From contig NZ_OZ035533.1 of assembly GCF_964033635.1 (NCBI RefSeq), forward strand, positions 5,613,001 to 5,677,000: 64,000 nt of DNA. The letters are read 5' to 3'. Numbering within the stretch: the stretch's first letter is position 1; every line of letters begins with the position of its first letter. Both the position numbers and the translations under genes were made by a program. Source of the stretch: Chitinophaga sp. MM2321. GTDB taxonomy: Bacteria; Bacteroidota; Bacteroidia; Chitinophagales; Chitinophagaceae. The notes below the pieces were generated by a model, which ran no database searches, was not told the origin of the DNA, and saw only the letters and a list, made by a program, of their open reading frames with translations. Shown piece by piece: positions 24,672 through 33,761 of the stretch.

Positions 24672-27600
24672 TTACTGCGCCCTGATGATAGTAATATATC
24701 CTTTCGCTGTTTTAGAGCTGCCATTGATCGTGAGGATGTAGTAGTAAGTACCTTCAGCCAATGGTTTGCCATTCATCGTGCCATCCCAGTCGTTGCTGTA
24801 ATTCCTGCGCTGGTATACCATACGGCCCGTGCGATCAAATATCTTCACCTCGTTATCAGGATAACTGTCCAGGTTACGGATCACCCATTTGTCGTTTCTG
24901 CCATCACCGTTTGGCGATATTATATTGGTGGCTTCTACTTTAAAGTCTGCTATCGTGCTGATACTAATACTGCCGGTATTGCTGCATCCGACGGCACTGG
25001 TCACCGTTACTTCGTAAGTGGTATTGGCCATTGTTCTCACCTGCAATACAGCCGATTGCTGCCCGCTGATAATACCATCCGCCGGCGCCCAGCTATAACT
25101 GCCGCCACCGGTGGCAGTGAGCCGGATGATATCGCCTTTGGAAACGTTGTTGCCTTTGTCGCTGCTGATGCTCACTGCCGGCAAACTGTTTACGGTAATG
25201 CGGAAGCTGCGTTGCTGCGTATCTGCACCGCCATTCTGTGTGCCACCGTTATCTTTGATGGTAACGGTTACATTGGCCGTGCCGGAAGTAATGTCAGGTT
25301 TGAGTTGGTAACTGAGTACGCCCGCATCACTTACCGTTAATTGATCGAAATAAGGTTGATCGGCAGCAACAGTGAGCTTGTACGTTTGCACGGGTTCTAC
25401 CGCCGACATGCCCGTTAACCGGATCGTATGCACATCTGTTCCGGCGCAATTGTTTTCATCCGCAATTTCATCCAGTGTAGGTGCCTTGTTAACGAATATG
25501 GAAAGGATATTGATGGTGATTTGTGCAGGCTGACTAGTGTTCAGTCCATCGCTAACGGTAACGGTTACACTAACTGTAGTGCCGGCCTTACTTTTCAGGA
25601 TGGCTGCATCCTTAACAGTGATAGTGCCGCTGCCGTCTATGGCAAAGGCGCCGCCGGAACCGTCTGTTGCAATGGTCCAGTTCTGGATGACACCTCCTGC
25701 ATCTGTGGCGCTGAGTTTTCCAACTATAGTACCGGTGGGGCTTTCGCCTTTTACATCGAAAGTTTGCGCATTGACCACCGGCGCTGTGCCATCGTAAGTA
25801 AAGCTCAACGTATTGGAGGCGGTATTGCCGTTGCCGCCAATATTTATTGCGGCGCCCGCTGGCACGCTGATACTTGTTCCTCCATCTGCCACCGGCGTAA
25901 TCACCACTGTGTAAGTGATATTATCTGCCGTTTGCGGATTACCTGCCGTTGCATTAGTGGCGTTGATATCTGCCGCAGTAAAGCCGGTAACTGCTTCACT
26001 GAAAATAATGGTGACAGTGAGGGGCATGTTTATACGGGAAGCGGCGCCGGAAGATAATACAACGGAAGGATGCTGGGTATTCACCAGTACATTGGTGGTA
26101 CTACCCGCATGGTTGATAGCTGGCGTTGCATTATTGCTGCTGGCGTCGCGGATAGTGCCGTTAACGGCAGCGCCCAGGGCGATACCGTCCATATCCATAT
26201 CGCCATCTTGTACAGTATAACTGAATGTTAACGTGTTGGAGTTGCTGCCTCCGGTGTAGGTGGCTTGCCTGGTGGTGGTTCCTATTATCACATCCAGGCT
26301 TGGTGTGCCGCTTACCGTTACGTTTTCAGAAAAATGCAGGGCAAATGAGAGCACACCCGCAGTAGTATAAATACCGTTGAGCGGCACGTCTACACTGGTA
26401 ACAGCGGGTGCGGTGCCGTCGTATGTAACGTTCAGCGTATTGGAGGCTGTATTGGCGTTGTTGCCGATATTTACTGCTGCACCGGCAGGCACCCGTATGC
26501 TTACGGGGCCATCTGCGGTGGGTGTTACTGATGCAGTATAAGTAATATTGTCTGTTGTTACCACGTTGCTCAAAGTAGCATTGGTAACAACCATATCACC
26601 CGATGTAAAGCCGGTTACTGCTTCAGTGAAGGTGGCCATTATCGTAAATGGCTGATTCACCGGGGAGGTGGCTGTTGTGGAGATAGTAACGCCGGGTATC
26701 CCCGTATTTACAAACACTGCGGCGGTGCTTCCAACTGAATGAAGCGTTAACACTGCATCATTGCCGGCAGCATCGCGGATAGTGCCGCCATTCAGCACCA
26801 GCACGGTTCCCAGGCCAATGCCATCCATATCCATATCTCCCGGCTGTACAGTATAGCTGAAAGAAAGGGCGGTGGAATCGGTACCGCCAGTGTAAGTGGC
26901 ATGACGTGTGGTGGTTCCTATGATGACATCCAGGTAAGGTGTGCCTCCGGTGGTGCTTACAGCAATGTTTTCATTGAAGCTGACGGTAAAGCTAAGTACA
27001 TCTCCGCTGGTGTAATAGCCATTGGCCGGCACATTTACAGCAGTAACAACAGGCGCTGCTGCATCTACCAGCACGCCCGTAGTAGTAGCTACATTGTTGA
27101 GCGGAAGCAGGGCGTTATTACCTGCCTTATCTTTTATGCCGCCACCGTTCAACACCATATTGGCACCCAGGGTAATACCATCCTTATCCACATCTCCATC
27201 CTGTACGGTATAACTGAAGGAAAGGGTATTGGCGCCACTGCCACTGATATATACTGCCTGTTTGGTTTGATTGCCAACCACTACCTCTAATGAAGGGGTG
27301 CCGGTTACGGCAACATTTTCTGCATAATGTACTGCAAAGGAAAGCACATTCCCGCTCTTGTAGGTGCCGTTTGCTGGTACGTCTACACTGGTAACAGCGG
27401 GCGCGGTGCCGTCGTACGTAACGTTCAGCGTATTGGAAGCCGTATTGGCATTGTTGCCGATGTTTACCGCTGCGCCGGCAGGCACCCGTATGCTTACGGG
27501 GCCATCTGCGGTGGGTGTTACTGATGCAGTATAAGTAATATTGTCTGTTGTTACCACGTTGCTCAAAGTAGCGTTGGTAACAACCATATCACCTGAGGTA

Positions 27601-28181
27601 AAGCCGGTTACCGCTTCCGTGAAGGTGGCCATTACCGTAAATGGCTGATTCACCGGGGAGGTGGCTGTTGTGGAGATGGAAACGCCCGGTGCACCCGTAT
27701 TTACAAACACTGCGGCGGTGCTTCCTACTGCATGAAGGGTTAACACTGCATCATTGTCAGCGGCATCGCGGATAGTGCCGCCATTCAGTACCAGTGCGGT
27801 TCCCAGGCCAATGCCATCCATATCCATATCTCCCGGCTGTACAGTATAGCTGAAAGAAAGGGCAGAGGTACCGCTGCCGCTGGTGTAAGTGGCATGGCGT
27901 GTGGTGGTTCCTATGATGACATCCAGGTAAGGCGTGCCTCCGGTGGTGCTTACAATTGTATTTTCATCGAAATTAAGGGTAAAGTTAAGCGTGTTGCCGC
28001 TTGTATAATACCCATTGGCAGGCACTGCTACTGAAGTAATATCAGGTGGGTCCTGGTCTACTACCCAGTTGTAGGTTTCCGGTGTAGGGTCAGCGTTTCC
28101 CGCCTGGTCTACCGCTCTTACGCTTAGTGAATGACTGCCAGGGCCATTACCTGAAAAGGTTACCGGGTTGGTAACAAGCAT
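24672..28181 (-). CDS. C-terminal part of giant Ig-repeat protein with T9SS type B sorting domain
   Basis: Encodes 1169 residues in frame after a frameshift. Bacterial Ig-like modules of ~90-110 residues alternate in two types (VPANGYYTSG... and TSPVNQPFT...). Two cadherin-like modules and one PKD-like module follow. The end is the gliding-motility/CHU_C sorting domain (NIISPNGDGRNDKWVI, then PDNEVKIFDRTGRMVYQRRN, DWDGTMNGKPLAEGTYYY). The start MLVTNPVTF is inside an Ig-like domain, so this is not a separate gene. It continues the frame of 28160-29803 after restoring one base near 28192-28203. Likely a surface adhesin or matrix protein. Confidence 0.88.
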   Translation of the reverse strand: MLVTNPVTFSGNGPGSHSLSVRAVDQAGNADPTPETYNWVVDQDPPDITSVAVPANGYYTSGNTLNFTLNFDENTIVSTTGGTPYLDVIIGTTTRHATYTSGSGTSALSFSYTVQPGDMDMDGIGLGTALVLNGGTIRDAADNDAVLTLHAVGSTAAVFVNTGAPGVSISTTATSPVNQPFTVMATFTEAVTGFTSGDMVVTNATLSNVVTTDNITYTASVTPTADGPVSIRVPAGAAVNIGNNANTASNTLNVTYDGTAPAVTSVDVPANGTYKSGNVLSFAVHYAENVAVTGTPSLEVVVGNQTKQAVYISGSGANTLSFSYTVQDGDVDKDGITLGANMVLNGGGIKDKAGNNALLPLNNVATTTGVLVDAAAPVVTAVNVPANGYYTSGDVLSFTVSFNENIAVSTTGGTPYLDVIIGTTTRHATYTGGTDSTALSFSYTVQPGDMDMDGIGLGTVLVLNGGTIRDAAGNDAVLTLHSVGSTAAVFVNTGIPGVTISTTATSPVNQPFTIMATFTEAVTGFTSGDMVVTNATLSNVVTTDNITYTASVTPTADGPVSIRVPAGAAVNIGNNANTASNTLNVTYDGTAPAVTSVDVPLNGIYTTAGVLSFALHFSENVTVSGTPSLDVIIGTTTRQATYTGGSNSNTLTFSYTVQDGDMDMDGIALGAAVNGTIRDASSNNATPAINHAGSTTNVLVNTQHPSVVLSSGAASRINMPLTVTIIFSEAVTGFTAADINATNATAGNPQTADNITYTVVITPVADGGTSISVPAGAAINIGGNGNTASNTLSFTYDGTAPVVNAQTFDVKGESPTGTIVGKLSATDAGGVIQNWTIATDGSGGAFAIDGSGTITVKDAAILKSKAGTTVSVTVTVSDGLNTSQPAQITINILSIFVNKAPTLDEIADENNCAGTDVHTIRLTGMSAVEPVQTYKLTVAADQPYFDQLTVSDAGVLSYQLKPDITSGTANVTVTIKDNGGTQNGGADTQQRSFRITVNSLPAVSISSDKGNNVSKGDIIRLTATGGGSYSWAPADGIISGQQSAVLQVRTMANTTYEVTVTSAVGCSNTGSISISTIADFKVEATNIISPNGDGRNDKWVIRNLDSYPDNEVKIFDRTGRMVYQRRNYSNDWDGTMNGKPLAEGTYYYILTINGSSKTAKGYITIIRAQ
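25000..28000 (-). repeat. 993-nt internal repeat within the Ig-repeat gene
   Basis: A ~600-nt segment (about 27360-27960) recurs almost identically at about 26370-26970. For example, GGCACCCGTATGCTTACGGG occurs at both 26488 and 27481, a shift of 993 nt or 331 codons. The encoded block contains IRVPAGAAVNIGNNANTASN twice without change. It is a recent duplication and keeps the reading frame. The outer coordinates given are approximate bounds of the Ig-like region. Confidence 0.75.
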
Positions 28182-29803
28182 ATATATTCCTCCCTCCGGC
28201 TTGCCTCATAAATGCTGTTGGATTCAGTTGAGCTAAAGGTAAAGGTGGCGGTGCCGCTGTTCGTGAAGGGCGGCGGTTTGCTTACAATACTGGTAGCGGG
28301 AGGCGTTTGATCCAGCGTGATGCTGGCGTCAAATACTGCCTCATTGCCGGTAGCGTTTTTCAGTTGCATATGCACTGTTTTGGACCCGTCGCCAGGAGAT
28401 AACGTAAAGCTTTTGGTGGCAGCTATGGGTTCATATGCAGTGTATGGCTCGCCATCATTGGCAAAATGCATCTCATTTGCGTTGGCACTGGTAATGGCTA
28501 AATTAACTGTGGGGCTATTGGTATAAGCCGCCCCGCCATTAATGGTAAGGCTGCCGGTAGGCGCCGTCCGCACAATCGTATATACTTCCCCGGTAGAATA
28601 TGGTATATTGGAAAGATGGTTGATGATACCGATACCGGTTACGCCCAGTTTCAGCGTACCATTGCCGGTACCCGTGTTTACCGTAACAGTATAAATGGCA
28701 CCACTGCCGGTTATGCCGCTAGTATGCGGGCTACCCGAGATACCACCGGTGGTGGTGATGCTAAAGGCCGACGCGTTTACATATGAAACCGGCCCGCTGA
28801 ACGTCACGGTAAAATCTACGGTTGCCGCGCCGGTGGGATTGGGACTGGCGCGTACTACACTGACTACAGAAACCGGGTCGCCAATCAGTTTAATGAATTG
28901 TCCATTGCCGGGAGCCGCGGGATCATTCACATAAACATCCCCGTGGCCGTCTACCGCCAGTCCCCAGGGATAAACCAGGGTGCCGGTACTTAGGCCTGTA
29001 TATATTTCCGTACCCGACGTTAGCGCCGGTGCGGCATATTTCATCACATGATAAGTGCTTCCGCTGGCCAGTTCCGAGGTGTACAGATTACCGGCAGCAT
29101 CTATGGCGAGAGCGGAATAACCTTTACCGGTAGCGAGCGTAGTGGGCGCGTAACCCGGTGCTGTCAGTTTGATCAGTTTACCATTTGCGGAACTGTTTGG
29201 AAGGTCGAGGATGTAGATATTATTCTGCTTGTCCGTAACAATTCCCCAGGGATAAGAGCCTGCGCCCGGAGCTATAGGAATACCGGTAAATAAAACTACT
29301 CTGTTCCCCCCATTGGCATCATATCTTGCTACCTGGTAGTTGGCAGTACCATCATACTCCATGGTAAGGAGGTTATTGTTGGCATCTGTTGTGATGGCGG
29401 TGTAAAACTTACCCTGTAGTATTACGCTGGATGTAAAAGTGCCGGCAGCCAGTTTAATGATTTCCCAGTTGTTTGATGTATTCGGGTTCGTTACATACAC
29501 ATCTCCAAGACTGTTCACGGCAAGTCCCCAGGAATGGTCTACACCGGCGTTTACCAGATCTGAATAAACAGTGGTAAATACTCCTGGTGGCGCGCCGTTT
29601 GAGTATCTGCGCACCTCATACTTAGAGCTGCCAGCGTTATAAACCACTACATATGCACTACTCTGCCTGTCGGTAGCTACGGCGGTATAGACGTTGCCGG
29701 TTTCGATTACCGATGGAGTGTACTGCGCAATGCCCCTAAATGAGACCAGCATGCCTCCTAAAATCAACAGGAATATTTGTAATCCTTTGTAAAAAAATTT
29801 CAT
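28160..29803 (-). CDS. N-terminal part of giant secreted repeat protein (frameshifted)
   Basis: A 547-residue frame with a signal peptide (IFLLILGGMLVSFRGIAQ). Residues ~25-330 form NHL/YncE-like beta-propeller repeats (VTDKQNNIYILDLPNS, DAAGNLYTSELASG, AVDGHGDVYVNDPA), followed by Ig-like modules. The frame leaves Ig-like homology at EASRREEY. One extra base near 28192-28203 would give EAS-P-EGGIYMLVTNPVTFSG and join it to the downstream frame, a full product of about 1710 residues. Either a sequencing error or a real mutation that would remove the sorting domain. Confidence 0.85.
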   Translation of the reverse strand: MKFFYKGLQIFLLILGGMLVSFRGIAQYTPSVIETGNVYTAVATDRQSSAYVVVYNAGSSKYEVRRYSNGAPPGVFTTVYSDLVNAGVDHSWGLAVNSLGDVYVTNPNTSNNWEIIKLAAGTFTSSVILQGKFYTAITTDANNNLLTMEYDGTANYQVARYDANGGNRVVLFTGIPIAPGAGSYPWGIVTDKQNNIYILDLPNSSANGKLIKLTAPGYAPTTLATGKGYSALAIDAAGNLYTSELASGSTYHVMKYAAPALTSGTEIYTGLSTGTLVYPWGLAVDGHGDVYVNDPAAPGNGQFIKLIGDPVSVVSVVRASPNPTGAATVDFTVTFSGPVSYVNASAFSITTTGGISGSPHTSGITGSGAIYTVTVNTGTGNGTLKLGVTGIGIINHLSNIPYSTGEVYTIVRTAPTGSLTINGGAAYTNSPTVNLAITSANANEMHFANDGEPYTAYEPIAATKSFTLSPGDGSKTVHMQLKNATGNEAVFDASITLDQTPPATSIVSKPPPFTNSGTATFTFSSTESNSIYEASRREEYICLLPTR

Positions 29804-29812
29804 AGTACGTTG

Positions 29813-30982
29813 TTAAATACAGAGGAAAGGATTTTGCCATCCGGACACGGACTCGTCGTGTATCACTTTAAATTCTTTTGCATCGAAACGCATTCCTTTT
29901 CCCTGGTCAAGAATTATTTTGCGTATGTTATTTCCGTTAGTAGTGATCTTCAGAATATTGGAAGAAGGGAGCGCAAAGCCTGAGAGAGGATAGAAATTTT
30001 TCTCTCCACGTGGCCCTTGTATTACTTCTGTGCGCAGTTGTTGCTTTACTTTGTCCCAGTCTTTTTTCTGTGCATGCGGCAGTAGCTCTTTCCACACCAA
30101 CCCCGCTTCATAGCCCATCAGCGCATAAATATTGGCCGGTTGCTGTGCCAGTTTTTCGAATTGTTTTACAAATACCTGGTTAGCCCTGCTTTCATCTTCC
30201 TTTATCCATGATCGTGAGGTATAAAGCTCCAGGTCCACCTGTTTCAGGTCTTCCAAAATATTGTCGTACACCATTGCTTCATGCACCAGCAGGGGAACTT
30301 CTTTATGTAACCCGCTCTGGACCCATTGCTGCAGGAACCGGAGCCCCATGCTGCCGCAAAAAATGGCATGCACATAGGCGGGTCTTTCTTTCTTCCACCC
30401 GGCAAAAATATTGTCCAGCTCCATTTTGTGCGGGTCCTGTTGATCAAACGGCAGCACCGTCAGTTGTAGCGAGCCGCCTCCAGCAGCGGCAACACCCTGC
30501 TGGAAAGTACTGTTCAGATGATAACCGGCTTCGTATACCGGCATGATCATATGACCACCATTGCCCCACGTACTTTGGGCCCAATGCCCTAAAGCATATT
30601 GGGATTGCCATAATTGGTGGGATGCGTAAAATACATCCGGACTGAGATATGAAAAGTGAGGAACATATTCTCCCATATCAAAAAAGAAGGCGGGTCTTTT
30701 TTCTTTTTCTATGAGTGGAATAAGGTCTGGTACTGATTTGTAGCTGATAAGCCCTGATAAGATATCTACCCGGTTAAAGAAGAGTAGTTTACGTGCAGCT
30801 TCCTCGCTGGCCTTTATACCACCCATATTGGTAAACTCCGGTATAAACCGGATGGTACGCTGCCGGGCAGGGTCCAGTCCCATGCCCAGCAGCCACCCGG
30901 TAATCAGGTGCTGTGAAAAAAAAGGATATATACCTGAGTAAGGGGTCAGGAACCCGATAGTAAGGATAGGATATGTAGACAT
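29813..30982 (-). CDS. substrate-binding-like protein (Peripla_BP_6 type) without signal peptide
   Basis: About 389 residues from the ATG at 30982. A longer frame starts at 31051 but overlaps the upstream gene. The pattern YPILTIGFLTPYSGIYPFFS near the N-terminus and DILSGLISYKSVPDLIPLIE, FAGWKKERPAYVHAIFCGSM and IYALMGYEAGLVWKELL later match periplasmic binding proteins of branched-chain amino-acid/amide transporters. It has no signal peptide and no ABC permease or ATPase nearby. A sensor or scaffold role in the cytoplasm is possible. It lies between the tail-collar gene and the giant secreted protein gene in a tight operon. Confidence 0.65.
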   Translation of the reverse strand: MSTYPILTIGFLTPYSGIYPFFSQHLITGWLLGMGLDPARQRTIRFIPEFTNMGGIKASEEAARKLLFFNRVDILSGLISYKSVPDLIPLIEKEKRPAFFFDMGEYVPHFSYLSPDVFYASHQLWQSQYALGHWAQSTWGNGGHMIMPVYEAGYHLNSTFQQGVAAAGGGSLQLTVLPFDQQDPHKMELDNIFAGWKKERPAYVHAIFCGSMGLRFLQQWVQSGLHKEVPLLVHEAMVYDNILEDLKQVDLELYTSRSWIKEDESRANQVFVKQFEKLAQQPANIYALMGYEAGLVWKELLPHAQKKDWDKVKQQLRTEVIQGPRGEKNFYPLSGFALPSSNILKITTNGNNIRKIILDQGKGMRFDAKEFKVIHDESVSGWQNPFLCI

Positions 30983-31016
30983 CAATCTGTTTCGTAGAAT
31001 AGAAAATGGTTGTTGA

Positions 31017-31607
31017 TCAGCTGCGTGAAGGGAAGACACCTTCGAGCGCAATCAGGTAACTAAGCGCCAGGTAAGGGTTCATAATGGCTGTCGGCTGATT
31101 GCCGCCTGTTGGTCCTACAGTAATATTTCCACCAATGATGGAAGGCGCCAGGGTAGCTGTTTTGTCCTGTGCAGCATAGCCATTAACGGCAACACCACCT
31201 GGGCCTGAGCCGATGGTAGGCAAAGTAGCCGGAACCAGGGTGCTTCCCGGAGTGAGCGCGGTACCCGCCGCAGTGCTGGCAGAAGGGGTTACAGACAAGC
31301 TGCTGGCATCTACAGGGTGTGTATGCGCCGGCATATTGGTGGTCAGCAAAGTAACGGATTCTGCTCCTCCCTGCTGGCCAATAACGTAATTACTAAGGCC
31401 GGTGCCCTGACCCCAACCAATAGGCATCCTGCCTCTCAGGTCAGGTAAAGCGAAAGTAGTAGTGCCATTGCCGCCATAAATGGTGCCTAAGAGGGAAAAC
31501 AGCGCAGTGTTTTGTGCAACGGAAATGAGTTGTCCCCAGCAAAAGGCCCAACCGCGGATCTCAAAATTGCCGCCGAATAAAATGATAAGAGCAAGGTAAG
31601 GTGTCAT
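31017..31607 (-). CDS. phage tail collar domain protein (microcystin-dependent-protein-like)
   Basis: About 196 residues from ATG 31607, which gives the family N-terminus MTPYLALIILFGGNFEIRGW. The collar domain shows FCWGQLISVAQNTALFSLLG, TIYGGNGTTTFALPDLRGRMPIG and GTGLSNYVIGQQGGAESVTL, then a Gly/Thr/Ser-rich region and a C-terminal NPYLALSYLIALEG. Such MdpB-like proteins are common in non-phage bacterial loci. No other phage gene is present. It is the first gene of the operon that contains the substrate-binding-like gene, the giant secreted protein and PorP/SprF. Confidence 0.85.
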   Translation of the reverse strand: MTPYLALIILFGGNFEIRGWAFCWGQLISVAQNTALFSLLGTIYGGNGTTTFALPDLRGRMPIGWGQGTGLSNYVIGQQGGAESVTLLTTNMPAHTHPVDASSLSVTPSASTAAGTALTPGSTLVPATLPTIGSGPGGVAVNGYAAQDKTATLAPSIIGGNITVGPTGGNQPTAIMNPYLALSYLIALEGVFPSRS

Positions 31608-31680
31608 AGTAAATCGGATATAAGTGTTAGAGGATATGTAGAAAATTTCTTTAATTAATTTTGTATTTTCCATTTCAGGA

Positions 31681-31812
31681 AAGGGCCGGGCACAAATCTG
31701 CAAGGTATTCCACGGAGACACATATCAGATCAAAAATCATAGCTATAGCATTACCAACGTGGGCTCACAGGCGGTCAGGGAGATTATTCAGATACCTAAC
31801 ATATTTGAATAA
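31681..31812 (+). pseudogene. orphan coding tail, plus strand
   Basis: An open frame without a start codon ends at the TAA 31810-31812 and encodes KVFHGDTYQIKNHSY, then SITNVGSQAVREIIQIPNIFE. The pattern looks like the C-terminus of a beta-rich (cupin-like) protein. The frame is closed by a stop at 31639 and has no good start, so it seems to be the remnant of a deleted gene. I do not recognise the family. Confidence 0.3.
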
Positions 31813-31921
31813 ATGAAAATAGGATGGAATAAAGTTATACTTTTTCATTGAACTAGTTATACTCTAAAAAAATTTCTTTTTTTTAGTTTGTCATCCTGAC
31901 ATTCTTTCCTTCCGGGTAACA

Positions 31922-32066
31922 CTAATCAGGTGTGTGCCGAAGTGAGAGTGAACTGTCGTTTATATATTCTTCCAGGCAATAGCCTTTATACCTTTCAATG
32001 AAGGCTTCCGCCGTCAGTACATCCTCTATATCCAAATTCGATAGCTCCCTGACAAGGCTACCAAAA
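31922..32066 (-). pseudogene. orphan coding tail, minus strand
   Basis: An open frame without a start codon runs from the edge of the hairpin terminator to the stop at 31922-31924. It encodes SLVRELSNLDIEDVLTAEAF and then IERYKGYCLEEYINDSS. Amino-acid use is protein-like but the 5' part is missing, cut off exactly at the terminator of the next gene. Family not recognised. With the plus-strand tail, it is all that the 520-nt gap 31608-32127 contains. Confidence 0.3.
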
Positions 32067-32118
32067 ATTAAAAAGCCGTAAATGTTTTATTGAAAAACAT
32101 TTACGGCTTTTTAATTTT
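32064..32118 (-). terminator. 25-bp perfect hairpin terminator
   Basis: 32064-32088 pairs perfectly with 32094-32118 around the 5-nt loop ATTGA (core AGCCGTAAATG / CATTTACGGCT). A/T tracts on both sides make it work in either direction. It starts 10 nt after the stop codon of the minus-strand exported protein gene. Confidence 0.88.
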
Positions 32119-32127
32119 ATATAATTT

Positions 32128-32844
32128 TTATTTTGAACTCAGGTCAGCCCGATAAATAAGTATTTCACTCCACCGCGTTTCAACACATTTTGCATAATCC
32201 TGTAGAAAACTATCCCAGGAGCCTTCCCCATTGATCGCATTATACCTTTCAGGAAGTGGTTTCCTATACCCGGCGGCTAATTCTTTCAAACCATTCTTAA
32301 GCCTGGTTACAGTTATAATCTGCGGCCCACCAGAACTATTTGCCTGGTAAACGGTAACACTTTCATTTCCTTCTACCCACACTTTCTTTAATTTGCTTAC
32401 AAGGTCCATTACATTCCCAATCATACCTGGTTTGGGATACATGTGATTAATCACAATTTTATCAGCCCAATCGGAAAGGCCTACAGTACTAAGCGAGTCA
32501 TTGTAATCAAAAAAGGAAGATGAGCCTCTGTCAGTAAGGTATGCAGCTACCGCTTTACTCCAATCATTCGTATGCTCAGTACCAAGGTTCCCTCGCGAGT
32601 CAAGAGACTCCCAGCTGGCTGGCCCCTCCGTTATATGGACACCTCCGGCATCCGGTCCCGACTGAATATCATATACCCGCCATGTCCAATCGCCTTTGTG
32701 GTATTTCTGCGCATGAGCCGCTAATGCTTTTTCGAACTCTAAAACCTTGTCAATTTTTGGGAAAACTCTTGTTGCATTGAGCACGTTTTTTTGTGCCATT
32801 CCCACCAAAGGAATAAGCATCACAAAAAGAATAAACTTTTTCAT
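32128..32844 (-). CDS. exported hypothetical protein
   Basis: A 238-residue protein with a signal peptide (MKKFILFVMLIPLVGMAQ). The mature part contains NATRVFPKIDKVLEFEKALA near the start and WTWRVYDIQSGPDAGGVHI. The spacing resembles dimeric alpha/beta barrel (ABM-like) proteins, with an apparent second half (VINHMYPKPGMIGNVMDLVS onward). This assignment is weak and no catalytic motif is evident. Monocistronic, with a strong terminator behind it. Confidence 0.6.
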   Translation of the reverse strand: MKKFILFVMLIPLVGMAQKNVLNATRVFPKIDKVLEFEKALAAHAQKYHKGDWTWRVYDIQSGPDAGGVHITEGPASWESLDSRGNLGTEHTNDWSKAVAAYLTDRGSSSFFDYNDSLSTVGLSDWADKIVINHMYPKPGMIGNVMDLVSKLKKVWVEGNESVTVYQANSSGGPQIITVTRLKNGLKELAAGYRKPLPERYNAINGEGSWDSFLQDYAKCVETRWSEILIYRADLSSK

Positions 32845-33272
32845 TGGGGAGTTTTTAAAAGTTTAAGAAATTGGGGGAGAGTTCTGATAGGAGATAACAA
32901 TTAATCAAAAGGTAAGACAATAAACGATAACCGGAAGAATTTAAGTTTTCAGGTAACATGTCAGTGCATCCCTTAGCGAAAATGGAAAGTTTTTTTAAGT
33001 ACAAAAGAGGAGCTTATCCTCACCATTTTGCTACCCTATAAACCCCATCAGATACCCGGAAAGGAAATAACATTTCATAACACTAAAAGGTGAGATTCAA
33101 ATAAGAAACCTTTGCTATCTTAATAACCTGAAATAAGTTGTAGCAAAAAACATTAACGTTTAAAAGTTAACCGTAAACTAATCCTTCTATTTCCCTATGT
33201 ATTAATTTCCGGCAACCAGTAAACGATTACCCTTAATACTGAGATCCCTTTAACCCAAATTTATAATTGTAG
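32845..33272. other. 428-nt divergent intergenic region
   Basis: AT-rich gap between the divergent exported-protein gene and the degenerate fibre-gene copy. A near -7 box TATAATTG lies at about 33261-33268, just before the plus-strand start. No open frame with coding character, repeat or RNA gene was seen. Confidence 0.4.
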
Positions 33273-33710
33273 ATGAAAAAAACAACTCTAAAAACAGTCC
33301 TGACAGCCATTTTTTTCTCTTTGTCAATCGTAGTTGTGAATACCCAATATATACAGGATCAATTTGCCATATTCCAACCCGCAACTTTTCGGATTAGTGG
33401 AACCGGAACATTAAAAAATATAATTACGACAGCTGGTCAAGGAGAACATTTTACTTTAAGAACGACAAGCAATAGATGGAACATTTATCTCTCTGGCGTT
33501 GATGTTGGAAATAATACCGAATCCGATTTAACATTTATAGGTATAACTCCCATCAGCAGCAGTAGTTCAAAAAGAGGGCATAGATCTGGACGAAATAAAT
33601 AAAAGCTATTACAAAAAATTGAAGAGCTGACCTTGCACTTAATTAAAATGCAAAAAGAAATTACCCAGGAAAAGCAAGAACTTGCGGTATTAAAAACTGA
33701 AAAGATATAA
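33273..33710 (+). pseudogene. degenerate, internally deleted copy of the fibre-like secreted protein gene
   Basis: The 5' part encodes a signal peptide and QYIQDQFAIFQPATFRISGT, matching the start of the intact paralogs (YIQNQSILAQPATGWISGK). From about 33550 the DNA matches the last ~160 nt of the gene ending at 35174, but in another frame. A further single-base loss (AATAAAAGC versus AATAAAACGC) breaks the tail again. About 1 kb of the middle is missing. The nominal 109-residue frame ends out of frame in SSSKRGHRSGRNK. It is a remnant, probably from recombination within the tandem array. Confidence 0.8.
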
Positions 33711-33761
33711 ATTCAACCTAAATCAAAAGATATTCTTATTAATCTCTATAATACTTCATCT

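Noticed and set aside
31017..31607. Prophage indicated by the tail-collar gene
   Set aside because: No terminase, capsid, portal, integrase or lysis gene is nearby; tail-collar proteins of this type also occur in chromosomal loci without phages.
33273..33602. Intact 109-residue secreted protein
   Set aside because: The last residues are a frameshifted read of the conserved C-terminal region of the neighbouring paralogs, so the frame is a decayed copy.
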